A stretch of 64,000 bases of DNA, from assembly GCA_020747045.1 (NCBI GenBank), contig JAGTJN010000012.1, positions 1,054,001-1,118,000 of the forward strand, read 5' to 3'. The translations under genes were made by a program, and so were the position numbers. The notes under the pieces are model-generated. The model ran no database searches. It was not told where the DNA came from and saw only the letters and a program-made list of their open reading frames with translations. Positions 45,951-56,907 of this stretch are shown piece after piece. Origin of the DNA: Phaeosphaeria sp. MPI-PUGE-AT-0046c. Its lineage: Eukaryota > Ascomycota > Dothideomycetes > Pleosporales > Phaeosphaeriaceae. The number at the start of each line of letters is the position of its first letter. Within the stretch, counting starts at the first letter, position 1.

Positions 45951-47555
45951 ATGAGCAACGATTCTCGGGACGGTGCGAAGGTCCAAGGCTTCGAGGGGAC
46001 TGTCGCACGGCCGCCTGCGATCTTGGACTCCGGTGTTAGATCGCAAGGGACCAAAAGCGTACATTTTCACCGAGGATTCGACTCAGATGACATTGCGGGA
46101 ATCTCAGCAAGGGATCATGGGGATAGTGCCGCGACTGCTTGGTCAGGCAAAACATTGCTCAGTCTTGGTATGTCTCGATCGGATGCAACAAGGACGGTAT
46201 TAGAGCTGATTCTTGACCAGATGGTGGAGGGGTTCGTGGGCTTTCCTCGCTAGTTATTCTCAGTGCCTTGATGAAGGTTATTCAGCGCGAAGAAGTCAAA
46301 TTCAACGAGCACATCAAATCAAGTGCTGACTCACCGTTACTTGAATCTGTACCAGACAGTGTCAAAGGCTCGGAATATCTTCCTTGCCATTACTTTGACT
46401 TCATATGCGGGACAAGTACAGGAGGGTGAGTCTGATATCTTTTCCTATTCAATTGTCCAGGGAAATGCTAACCTTCGACAGACTTATAGCCATCTTACTA
46501 GGTCGCAAGCGAATGAGTGTTCATGATTGCTGCGAGAAGCTCGATGGAATCAGTAGGCTTCTGGAGCCATCAATCATAGCTGGCGGCATATCGCATTTTC
46601 TATCATTTAACTTCACACGCTCATGGTCCACTTCTCGATGTGGCAAAGCCATCGATGAGGTCTTTTCAGAGCAACCTAGTACAGATAGGGGCAGTGACGA
46701 TCGGCAATTCGGGTCGAATCCATCCCTTTGCAAAACGTGAGACACTCCCAATCTTCTAGCCTTTGGCTAACGCATCACAGCATCGTACTCGCTGTGCAAA
46801 TGAGAGGCGGAATGGCAGAGACACATCTGTTCAGGTCGTATGAGAATGACAGCTTGATGCAAAGCCTTCAAACAATGGCGGTATCTGGTGGTAACAAAAA
46901 GATCTCTGTGGCACAGGTTGCTAAAGCCTGCACAGCACCACCAAGTTTTAAGCCATACAAGATCGAGCATACACGCTACAAAGATGGCTCATCCTGGAAT
47001 TTGAACCCCGTACGGGTTTGTCTCGAAGAAACAATAAACTTCCGTGCAAAGGGAGAACTATCCGTGGACCTTATCCTCAGCACTGGGACATCAGTAGTGC
47101 AATCCAAATCTTTGGGGCCTCTGAGACGGATGTCAAGTAAAATGTATACAAGCCCAGAGCAGCATATCGATTATCCTCTCCCCGATGGCTACTGGAGATT
47201 CGATATCGATGCCCACATAGACCAGACTGCAAGCGGCAGAACAATACAGGATCGTCTCCGGAAAGCCACAAGTGAATATTTAGAACGTACGGACGACAAA
47301 GAACGACTTATCAAAGTTGCCAGGATCCTAGTAAGACGGCGCAGAGAACGTGCGAAGACTGCTGCATGGGAATCGTTTGCTCTCAATGTGGCTTATGTGT
47401 GCAATAAGCCTGATTGTCCGTACACAGAGAAGCGGTTCAAGAGCAGAGCAAGACTGCTGCGACACTGGATCATAGAACACGAATACGATCGTCCAGATGC
47501 GCTGACGCAAAAGAAGGTCGAGGCAGAGTTGGACCAGTGTCGAGAATGGGATTAA
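45951..47555 (+). CDS. Patatin-like phospholipase with C-terminal C2H2 finger
   Basis: Exons 45951-46167, 46221-46425, 46482-46736, 46781-47555 (483 aa); each junction restores a patatin motif. Exon 1/2 gives LLSLDGGGVRGLSSL (oxyanion hole), exon 2/3 gives FICGTSTGGLIAILLG (catalytic Ser in GTSTGG). Downstream are TIVLAVQM, ACTAPPSF and YKDGSSWNLNP, where the Asp of the Ser-Asp dyad lies in a DGS version of the usual DGG/DGA. The patatin C-terminal part has GYWRFDID and ATSEYLE. The end carries CNKPDCPYTEKRFKSRARLL, then RHWIIEH, a C2H2-like finger. The N-terminal 65 residues are not conserved. Patatin domains act as membrane-lipid-cleaving effectors in fungal NLR-like systems; no NACHT or repeat domain is present here. 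Confidence 0.85.
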
Positions 47556-47615
47556 TGGGCATACACTGGGCATTCGTTGTCGTCTTCATCATTACTATTC
47601 TCTTCGCATTATATA

Positions 47616-49746
47616 TTATCTAGCAAGAACATTTCCGTGTACATGAACATGTTTGTTCCATCGACTAGCAGCTCTCATTATCACAGACTTGCCCTGCTGC
47701 TTGAGATCGATCTCTCTTATTACTCCTGTCGTGTATCCGTTCCGGTCAACGGTCTCAAATCGAATCTTAAGGTCTTTATGAATAGGGACCTTTGTATAAC
47801 TGCCTATCGTTTGACTGGTCAGTCTGCTCCTTGACAGTTCGGCTGGTGCGCATACCATCTTCTAATTCAGCGTGCTCGATATATACCTCATGATCATATT
47901 TGTTGGGTCGGATCGGTCGAATCTTGTAGCAAAGTATGCCTTTTCTCCACCTTGCTTTGTCGTAATTCGTAACAATAATGCTTGTTGCTGGTCTTGAATC
48001 AGGCGAGCTAGCCGAAGCTAGTGCTGGCATAGAAGTTCGTCTTCTTAGAAGCCGGCCCGGAGGTAAACATTCTGCGCTGGGTACCCCTACAGGCGCGCCA
48101 TTCCCTGGTTGCAATGAGTCCGCGATACTACCACCTACATGATCAGTTGAAGCCCTTCTAGTTGGATTCGGTGAACTGTCTTCCAGATGACTATCGGTGT
48201 CTTTGTCTTCGGAACTAGGTAGTTCTTCTTTCAGTCGATTGATGCCTGGTGGATAGTCCGCTGTTTGCATCGGCGGAACGTAGCCCTCTTTGACCTCTGG
48301 CAGAATTCGTGTTTGATCCTGCAGCTCACAAAGATCACAGGCTCTGTGGTCTTTGGTATATTGGTACAATGGCTCAAACATTGCAAAAAGGTCACTCGCG
48401 TTAGGACGACTATCGGCAGACCTGCTCAACATCTTGAGTATCGTGTCAGAGGCTCCAATTAGTGCCTCTCTAGCCGAGACGTAGAGTCTCTCACCGCTTT
48501 CTTCCACGATGAGTTCTCTTGATTCGTTCAGCAGTTGGTGGAGCGCACGGCAATTCGCAGTGGTGGTCTTTCTACTCCGCGGGAGTTTTTCGGTCAGCCA
48601 GCTTTTGACTTCATCAAGAGCACAATAGTAGGGCTTGTTATTCATGTGCGCATGAAGGTCCTTCAATGTCTCGCCCAAGAGTACAGTGAGCAGTTCGAGA
48701 AATACACAGCCGAGAGAGAACACGTCAGCTCTGAAGCCACAAGTCTCGCCACGGCTATAAGCCTCTGGCGGTGCATACTTTCTCGTCCATGTAGATCCAC
48801 CCTGCGTAGAGACTTGATCTTTATCTTCGTATCTTTTAGAGATTCCGAAATCCGTAATTATCGGCTCTCCGAACGCGTCGATGATGATATTCGCCGGTTT
48901 GATGTCTTTATGTTTGATGATCACATCCGTAGTATGGAGATAGCTTAGTGCTTGCGACAAGCAACCAAAAAACCCGAACATACTGCGTAGGAGCTTTAGG
49001 CAATCGTCGCTTAGTGCCCGAGTACAATCTGGGTTGTACTCGTCTGAAATCGCTTTCAAGGCCTTCTCAAGATCGCACCGTCCTGGTGGATACATGATAA
49101 TTCCTAGTACTTGGTCCTCTGGATTGTTGTCTTGATCGAAATTGGTCGCTTCATAAGAAGCCACGTAGCTGACCACGTGGTGATGCGCCAGATGCTGCAT
49201 GATCGCTACTTCTACTAGTGCTTTCTCCATGGGCACTTTAGGGGGCGCTGAGCACTCGATTATCTTCAATGCCAGGGGGCGGTCGTAGCCTGTATCAGGG
49301 TACCAGTTGAGTGTTACTTTGGTGTTCTTGCTCTGTCCAAGCCGCTTGCCAATTCTCTCCAACGGGACTGGAAGCACGGTACCACTACACAAGAGACTGA
49401 CATGCTTCGGCAGGTTGTCCTGATTTATGGCTGTGCTTGCGTTATCCTTTTCCTGGGAGTGTCCCAAGATGCGCTTTCGGGACGCGGGTGCAGCTTCGAT
49501 GTCAGCATCGGACCACTTGAATTGGGCTCGATCGTTGTTCGCGATGAACACTCTCATGGGCAAGAGAGCCCCTGTCCGTGTGCCATTCGATGTCAAGCAC
49601 CCCTCGATGCGCAAATCGCCGGTGTTTGCACCAGCTGGGATAGTTGATGCATTATGAGGCGCCGAAAAAGCCGGTACAAGTTGATCCGCAGGTAATGACA
49701 CAGTCTTTCCTTTTCGTGTGTCTTGCGCAGTCATGCCAAGGTGCAT
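47616..49746 (-). CDS. Ser/Thr protein kinase with unassigned C-terminal domain
   Basis: Minus-strand exons: 49746-47856 and 47803-47616 (692 aa). The kinase domain (about residues 130-480) has LALKIIE (catalytic Lys), HKDIKPANIIID, ITDFGISKRY, RKYAPPEAY and FRADVFSLGCVFLEL, so it should be active. Residues 480-590 are low complexity with SSEDKDTDSHLEDSSPNPTRR. The last about 100 residues form a distinct module beginning ARWRKGILCYKIRPI, running through HEVYIEHAELEDGSYTKVPI and DLKIRFETVDRNG, to KSVIMRAASRWNKHVHVHGN; I cannot place it in a family. The 52-bp intron is supported because the frame past it keeps the same alternating hydrophobic pattern. It is convergent with the patatin gene (60 bp between stops). 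Confidence 0.83.
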
Positions 49747-50810
49747 TTGACGTGACCGTTCCACAACAGCTATCTCGCCGATTGGATATCATTGAGGAAT
49801 TCCTCTGACGTGGCCGCGAATAGAGCAAATTATGTTTGATTATATTGGGAGATGTTGAGAAGCCACGTGTGTGGGCGTTGGCCGATTGGAGATGTGAGGA
49901 GAATTGCAAGAATTGCGATGGGTAACCGACATGGACGAGGCTTGAGAAGTAGGTCATTCTCCAGAGCCGCGTCCCGAATTTCGAGGCACTCCAGTGGCGG
50001 CGACATGCAGCCCACCTGCACGCGTCTGCGCAAGCTGACAGCGTATCACGACCGGATGGGCCGTCCCAGACGCACTGACCAGAGTCCTTCCCTTTCCAGC
50101 CTCACCCTATGTTCTTTCCTCAAGTATGACTATTTTGAAAACTTAGTTGGGAAGACAGACGAGGCACAAGTCTGTCTTGCATAACAATACCAGGACGTTG
50201 GTGACTCGAAGTCTATCTTTTGTATCACAGATCATGTAACCTATCTAGGCACGCGCGGAAAAAGAAGATGGAGCCATCCCTCCACAACCATTTCCAGGGG
50301 GTGTGGTGCGAAGGGTTGCAATTGGGTGGGTAAACTTGAACCCATGCGCGACAGAATCATCGATGTCCAATCGTAAGCGAATTTAACAATGTAATTTTCC
50401 ATGCGGCTCAAGCCCGATTACTCTTACTCTTTTCCTGTCTAACGATGACGGAATGGTATTGTTTACTTTTCCTTTTGGGAGGTGCGGTTGAGGTACAATT
50501 AATTACCCCACTGCTCCTTCTCCAGATGAGCCCGTACAAACCAGAGTGACCCATAACCTAGAGCAGCCGCTTTTGTGCACTATATAGCACTGGTGATAAG
50601 GCGAGATGTTCGAAACAGTACACTTAAAAAATGCACTTCGAATCTTACCAAGACAGACCTCTCGATTACTGGGTAGGATCAGGCTCCAAAAGACATGTGT
50701 AGCATGAAATGTTATAAGATAAGTTTGGTGATTGATTCGTGCTATGGTGTTACGATCGTAGCTTGGAAGATTTCATCAAGCTGAATTCTACTGTCACGTT
50801 CTAAGTTAAG
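49747..50810. other. Intergenic region
   Basis: About 1.06 kb between the kinase start and the membrane-protein remnant. A TATA-like CTATATAG lies near 50579. I found no transmembrane-encoding exons that would supply the missing N-terminus of the next locus. Confidence 0.45.
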
Positions 50811-52226
50811 GGCATTTCAAGAAACGAGGTGGAGGTTCGTTGAGGCTTGCGCTTCTGTCGGTGCTGCATAAAGCCCCAGCCCTATCTTTGACAAGTCGAA
50901 TTAGACTACATAGCCGCGGAAGTTCTAAATGGAATGTTGGAACGCGACAGTACCCAGTGTCTGCAGAGTATGCAGAAGCAATGGTCGCAAACGGAAGTTC
51001 AGGCATTTCTGATACAGGCCTGAGCATGAGAGCTTTCCTCCCAATAGACAGCCAAGGAAACCGATCGTCTGTTCATAGGTATATGGGGCCGGCTGCAGTT
51101 GTTGATCTACGCGTCGTATGTGTTCGGCCCAACATTACCATCTTCGCTTCTAGTTTGGTGAATTTGGATCGAAATAGCGGAATTGGATCCCTCTCCTTGC
51201 GTGGAAACGTCTCTATTCCAGCGGATGTACTGGAAGAAGCTGCCGAGTCACGGGTGATGCCCTTTTCGCTGCAGTCTTTCAATTGTTCAACTTCTCAGGT
51301 CACCCGAGATGAAAATTCCAAACATCATAATTTAGACTGGGATCTTTCTGTATGCCAGTTGGGCCAAACAAGTGGGCGTTTGCAGAATGCATGGGCGGTC
51401 CCTGATGGCGCTAGAGTATCAGACCGGTACGAAGCATCCACTCCTGCAGATCGATCCGAACGCAAATCCGACCGCAAATTTATTGCAGCATTATGAGGGC
51501 CCCGCTGGTCGTGCAGATATCAGTATTGGAGGCTTACTGTTAGAGGTACTCCATGAGGGCGGCACAACAGCAGAAGCAGTGCAAAGCATCATGACCGCAC
51601 TTATGGCGTCGCGATATCAGGACTATGTTTTCTTCGAGCGTGCAGGCACCAGCACATTTATAGCGTTACGAGCTGATTTCGTTGCGGTCCAAATCCCAGG
51701 GGGGCCAGGAAGGGTTACGAGTCGCGCGGCTGGTGCTACTAGGTCATTTACGCTGGTCATGGTTGCAATTACCCTGCACATCATGACAGTGTCATTTGAC
51801 GTGATTTGGTTTTGCAAAGGTGAGTGTATATGGCTATCGCTTTCTACTCCGCTCACATATACAGCAACACACGCCACCTATCTCTTGGAGTCGTGGTCCA
51901 GTATTTCTCAAGTATATTCTTCATTGACTGTACCTTATTTTAAGTGAGCAGCCTTCGCAAGAGATTGGGAAGTCGAGACGTGGATGGAACACAAAGAACT
52001 TCACAAAGAACACATAATTATTGAGAGATCTAGTCCGGTCCAGGAAACACCATTGATTGGAGGAGCCATGCGGGCTCGGAAGGGGTTTGTTGAGGACGAG
52101 AGTGAGCGTGATCTCCCGAGCGAGATCAGATCCACGCAAGCTTCGGAGACGGGGACGAACTGTTCAATCGAGCTGGAACGAATGTCGAGTATATCCTCCA
52201 CTTCTAAATTGTCGCTAGCTAGCTGA
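50811..52226 (+). pseudogene. Degenerate or partial fungal multi-pass membrane protein
   Basis: Open segments 50811-51371, 51415-51819 and 51865-51947 join through two good introns (43 and 45 bp). The encoded protein resembles the extracellular half of large fungal membrane proteins of unknown function. Motifs: ISDTGLSMRAFLPIDSQ, then YMGPAAVVDLRVVCVRP, VCQLGQ, GGLLLEVLHEGGTTAEAVQS and a transmembrane helix FTLVMVAITLHIMTVSFDVIWF. Two problems suggest decay: no N-terminal membrane segments or convincing start are found upstream, and a TGA at 51945-51947 interrupts the frame, which then stays open for 92 more codons (ARDWEVETWMEHKEL onward) to 52226. That tail looks like the usual cytoplasmic end of such proteins. 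A hidden intron or undetected 5' exons could still make it functional. Confidence 0.5.
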
Positions 52227-52613
52227 TAGGGCAAAGTTGATGCTGTTCAGTAGTTGAAGAATGTGTGGTATAAAAAGGATGTGCAAAGTTGACCTTTCAC
52301 CAACGATGATGATAGCATTGTAGTATAGGGCACACGCCGACGACAACTAATCTCCAGGCACGAAGTAGGTGGCTTGATTCCTAGACGATAGGTCGGTAAC
52401 GTCATTCAAACAAACATCATAGCGCTTGCTCAATAGACAAATCTCCGTCAAGAAGTAAGCTGTTTTTATATGGTCAGAAGAAGCGTATTTCATCGCACCT
52501 CGGCGCTCACAATATCACATTGGAAAAAATAGTGCAAGTGTTATACGCTCTGCTCAAATAATTCCCATGTGCTTGCATTGATTCGACCGCGATGACTCCA
52601 TAGCTATCGTCCT
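52227..52613. other. Intergenic region
   Basis: About 390 bp with no supported feature. Confidence 0.45.
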
Positions 52614-54251
52614 CTAAGGTCCACTCATGAAAACCGCGCCTTTCCGAACTTGCTTTGCCAGAAAATCAGCTGTGATGTCGCCGGCACTATCGAGATCCGC
52701 TGGAAACATATGCAAGAGTCTTAAGACGCGAAGAAACTGCGTTCGGATCCACTGGCGCTGTCCTGGTTGGAGCAGGCTTTCAATCGTCGCGTCTTCTGAT
52801 AACAGGGTCAAGAGGCGACTGAGTGGGCTCATAATGTGCCACGGCCCTTGCGCAATGATATGGCGCCTGTGCTCATCTGAAGGCACTTTGAGATCACGAT
52901 CTTGTGTAGCGTCTTTTGAGTGCTGCAGGTCAAATTGTGGTGGACCGAGAAGCGAAATGTCTGGATCAGTGAAATCGGCCATGCTCGACGGTGCGGTTCG
53001 GTCACCGAGATAGAAGGGCACGCTTCGACACACAGAGTCTACCAGCTCTTGCACAACCTCTTGATAATGAAATAGGTCTTCGGAGCTGTTCGGACTATGT
53101 CTTTTCACGGGCCATGATGTTTCCCCGCGTGAGGTTGAACCGACGATCCCTAGCATGAGCTTGACGAGTGTGAGGCGCTGAAGTCGCCACAGGTTCCAAA
53201 TATTCGCAACCTGGCACGAAGAATAATTGTCGCAGATACCAATATAGTTTGGGATAGACGCATCGAAATCGCGCCCACTAACAAGTGTGAGTGGTTTCCA
53301 GTACGGGGGTATGCTTCGAGCCCAATCCATAAGTTGACGGTCGACTCTCATGGCTTCGATGAATATAGTTCCGGCAGTTTCAAATGACAATATTCGCTTC
53401 GAAGACTCCAAGTGTATGGCTTGTAGTTCCGCAATAGCGGCTACGATGTTATCTAGTGCCCCGCTCAGGTTATATGGCGCAGCCGTTGCAACCTTGCTCC
53501 TCAAACACAAGTTTGCTGTGTCCCGTACCGGCCGTTTACGGCGCATAGCTGAGGATACCTCGACGTGAACGACAAACTTTCTAACGTATGCACCAACCAT
53601 TGCGTTCATCTGCCCGGGCTCTATCGAATCAAGGAGAGACAACGCGCCGTCATGATGAGTGCGAGCAGCAAGACGAAAGCTGAAGATAGCAATGATGTTC
53701 TCATAGAACTGCAGAGCCAACACGGCCATCAAGGTTGCTGACTTGTCGACTTGTGTCTGATCTGAGAGTGCTCTTCGAAGGCTGACCACGGCGAGTCCGT
53801 ATGACTCCTTCGGTTGCCGGCAAGTATCAGCTGCATTGCTACCGTATCGCCAAAGTGCTAGTACCAGAGACGCCAGGGCAGAGACAGCGTGCGAGAGAGC
53901 AGAGTCGTGAACCTGCGAGCGATAGACTGGAATCAAGACCTCGAAGAAGCCCCTGGCGTAGGCGTTGTCCCGACCGTAATCGGCATAGTGACGGAGATAA
54001 AAGGCTACCGCGGAGTCCGGCACAGAAGGTGACGGTGGAAGAACCAACAGGCTGCCTCTAACAGCGATATCAGAATCTCGCTTGATCAGGCTGAACTTGT
54101 AGTTCTGATCTCTGAAGAGCAACTCCGTCTTGTATCCTTCACAATCGACCCCTAAGCGTCGACATCGCCAACAGTTGGGTTTCCCTTCGTCGCACTTCAC
54201 GTGCCGTTTCTTACACGTTATGCAACCTCCGGAACGCCCGCGATTGACCAT
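52614..54251 (-). CDS. Zn2Cys6 transcription factor
   Basis: Single-exon gene of 545 aa on the minus strand. The first ATG in the frame is at 54251 and directly precedes the binuclear zinc cluster: GGCITCKKRHVKCDEG, then NCWRCRRLGVDCEGY, matching CX2CX6CX5CX2CX6C. The rest is helical with hydrophobic periodicity (AFYLRHYADYG, ALASLVLALWRYG, VDSVCRSVPFYLG), as in the fungal transcription-factor middle homology region of the Fungal_trans_2 type. Such proteins bind CGG half-sites and regulate local or metabolic genes. The targets are unknown; nearest neighbours are a membrane-protein remnant and a Jjj1-like chaperone, so no cluster function is implied. Confidence 0.85.
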   Translation of the reverse strand: MVNRGRSGGCITCKKRHVKCDEGKPNCWRCRRLGVDCEGYKTELLFRDQNYKFSLIKRDSDIAVRGSLLVLPPSPSVPDSAVAFYLRHYADYGRDNAYARGFFEVLIPVYRSQVHDSALSHAVSALASLVLALWRYGSNAADTCRQPKESYGLAVVSLRRALSDQTQVDKSATLMAVLALQFYENIIAIFSFRLAARTHHDGALSLLDSIEPGQMNAMVGAYVRKFVVHVEVSSAMRRKRPVRDTANLCLRSKVATAAPYNLSGALDNIVAAIAELQAIHLESSKRILSFETAGTIFIEAMRVDRQLMDWARSIPPYWKPLTLVSGRDFDASIPNYIGICDNYSSCQVANIWNLWRLQRLTLVKLMLGIVGSTSRGETSWPVKRHSPNSSEDLFHYQEVVQELVDSVCRSVPFYLGDRTAPSSMADFTDPDISLLGPPQFDLQHSKDATQDRDLKVPSDEHRRHIIAQGPWHIMSPLSRLLTLLSEDATIESLLQPGQRQWIRTQFLRVLRLLHMFPADLDSAGDITADFLAKQVRKGAVFMSGP

Positions 54252-55190
54252 AGTGGCTTGGATCAGTACTGAGATGGAAAGATTTTGCGAGCATGGATCG
54301 GCAAGCAGATGCAATGAGAAGATTGATCGCTCGCAACCATGAACTGGTAAGAGTGCTGGTTCATAGCCACCAGATATGGGTAAGCTTTGTCATCCTACTG
54401 GCACCCATTGCGCGTCGCACAAGGCGCCAAGAAGAGCAGAAAACTGACTACGGCTGACAAGGTGTCTTGCTGAGCCAGCACCGTGATTATACGAAACCTT
54501 GGAGAGGGTTAATGACTTCACAAGCGCAACTAAGCCATCGTCACCCTCAGGAGCTCAACCGTCCCTGTTTCCGCTGACGTGGAGCAAGACTGCTAGCCTA
54601 GTCACAAACTGCAAGACGTAATCACTAGAAGGATGAAAGATCTGTAAAATTGGGTCGGCCAGTATTCGATTGCCTGGGACCTAGCTTCCTCGCAAAACAA
54701 GGACCCGATTGGTCCTAGCGTGCCATTACACATGCCATTCATGTGAGCACTAGCGAGCCCCGAACTTCAAGATTCGCTATACAGGGCGCGTATGGCAGGA
54801 TGGGCAGACGCGTCCACCGGTCTAATGACGGAGCGATGTCTTATTTGCAGTTCTCTCAACACGTTTATGTGTGGTTAAAAGTGCCACCAAGTATAAAAGA
54901 AAGAACGTCTCTCTGCTTCACACTCAACCAAGTGCAGAAGCAGCCGGTCCGGTACATCATTAGGTTTCACTGTTTTGCTGTTGCTCATCACTATGATTAT
55001 CTCCTTTTTAGTATACAGGGTCTCATGCCTCGACATTGCACCTCGACATGATGACTTCCCTTCGGATTTGCAATCGCTCGAGGGTCCCAATGCACTACCC
55101 AATTCTCTTTCTATTCCTTTCTATGCACTTCATAAGTTCGTGAACTCGTTAGTCATTACCCCTGTTCATCTGAACTCCGTACTTTCCTCG
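54252..55190. other. Intergenic region with an isolated TATA box
   Basis: About 940 bp upstream of the Zn2Cys6 gene and downstream of the Jjj1-like gene. A strong GTATAAAAG at 54891-54899 points right. The only frame beyond it is a short one at 54993-55286 overlapping the Jjj1 3' end, which I do not accept as a gene without transcripts. Confidence 0.4.
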
Positions 55191-56907
55191 TCAACGCTTT
55201 CCCTTCTTCTTCCCCTTCGCTGGCACACTCTTCAACGCAGCATGCTTGGGATGGTCCTGCAAATGTTGATGCAGGCGCGTTCTTGACGGAAAGGCCGCAT
55301 CACATCCAATGCATTGGTGTGCAACGTCTGGGTCCGTACTTGTCGATTCGGCTGCTTTTGCTGCTTTCTTTGCGCGCTTTTGGGCCGCTTTGCCAATCTT
55401 GGGAGTGGCAATAGACGGTTCAGGGTCGTCGACCAGAGTGGCTTCCGTGGCAGGGGTCTCGCTGTGGGTGGTGGAGGCGTCGGTGGAACCGAGACGGGCT
55501 TCAACGTCGACGCGGGAGGCGTATTCGTCGTCGTCGTCCTCTTCATCTTCGTCTTCATCTTCTTCGCTTGAAGCTTTGGCTGCTAAGATGGTGTCAGACT
55601 CGAGAGGAATGTGGCCATCATCTTGGCTGTTGTCTGTAGTTTCGTTCACTTTGAGCTTGCCGGTCTTAGCAGTAAGGTTGTCGACTGATTCCTCAAGTCC
55701 ATTTGTGTCGGATGCACTCATGTCGAAGCCTAAATCGTCATCAGCAGGGACGATGACATCGCTGTCGATAGCATCTTGGTCGAGGTTGAGATGCGCATTG
55801 TCCTTTTGCATTTTCCTCTTCAGTGCCTGGATCGCCTTCTGATGTTTCTTGCTCTTCTCATGTGCGTCGTATTGTCGCTCGCTCTTGAATGTCTTGTTGC
55901 AGGCCACGCATTCGTAGTGTTCTTCTTCAATCTCCTCCTCAGACTCGTCCTCAGCTGCGTCGTCTGGCTGAGCCGTTGCCCAATCAGGCAATTCCTGTGC
56001 TTCTTGCTCCAGCTTTGCTATTTGTGCTGCACGTGCTCGTGCCGCCTGTGCTTTCCTCGCGTCCCGTTGTGCCTTTGCCTTTTCATCTGCAGTCTGTGTG
56101 TTGGGCGTGTATCGCGGGTCTCGCTTGCGTACAAAGGCGACCAAGGCCCTGACAGCATCGTTGAACTCGCGGCGGCCATCGTCGCGAAACTTTTGATTCT
56201 CCTTCTCCATCAACCGGCGTGTGCGGCGGTCGGGCGCATCTGCCAAGCGGTACCTGTCCATCCACGCAAAGCTCTTGGCTGTAGCAAAACCGTTCCAGAC
56301 TACGTAGAACTCGCGAACAACATCGTCATGGGTATCGTCCTTGTGTCCAAATGTGGGGTAGCTGGGGATGTCGATGTTGTCGTAGTCGGCGGCGTACTCC
56401 TCCTCCTTGGTGAGCTGCTCGAATGTCTCCCTGACATAGCCAAAGAAGCCGTTTGGCGAGTCTGAGAAATCTACATTTCCTCTGAACTTGCCCATCATGC
56501 GCGTCAGATCGTGCGATGTCGTCATGCGCATGCTCCCCTGGTAGTGGTCCTCTGTGGCACCTTCCCCGCTGCCACCCCGCAAAATGTCTCCCTCGTGGGC
56601 ATCGTACCAGGCGCGCTCCTGGTCATCTGAAAGGACCTCGTATGCTGTCTGGATCTCGGCGAAGAGGGCGGTGGTGCGTTCGGTGTCGCCATGGTTGCGG
56701 TCGGGATGCAGTTCGAGGGCCTTTTTGCGGTATGCTTTTTTGAGTCTGCGGTTGTCAGCTGGTGGATGCAGGCAGTATGGGGTCAGATAGAACACACTCG
56801 TCCTGTGTAGCGGTCCTCTCCACGCCCAGCAGCTCATAGTAACTCGTCTTGACCTCACCACCGCCTGCCGCAGCGTCGCCGGCGCCAGTCGACTGTCCAG
56901 CACCCAT
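55191..56907 (-). CDS. Jjj1/DNAJC21-type J-domain zinc-finger protein
   Basis: Cytosolic Hsp70 co-chaperone for late 60S ribosome maturation; in yeast Jjj1 works with Rei1 and Ssa to free Arx1. Minus-strand exons: 56907-56798 and 56745-55191 (554 aa; yeast 590). The J domain spans the intron: KTSYYELLGVERTATQDE joins LKKAYRKKALELHPDRNHGD, with the essential HPD. The conserved Jjj1 middle has FYVVWNGFATAKSFAWMD and a charged helix. Two C2H2 fingers follow: YECVACNKTFKSERQYDAHE and HQCIGCDAAFPSRTRLHQHL. An Asp/Glu run (SSEEDEDEDEEDDDDE) lies between them, and the C-terminus is basic (KGKKKGKR). The donor GA|GTGTGT is weak, but phase and family fit are exact. Confidence 0.92.

Noticed and set aside
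54993..55286. Small frame with a hydrophobic start, 100 bp after a strong TATA box
   Set aside because: It overlaps the 3' end of the Jjj1-like gene, has no cysteine pattern or recognisable domain, and its hydrophobic N-terminus is short. It could be revisited with transcript data.
55500..55560. Possible microsatellite of GTC/TTC units
   Set aside because: It encodes the acidic run of the Jjj1-like protein; the repetition is explained by coding sequence.
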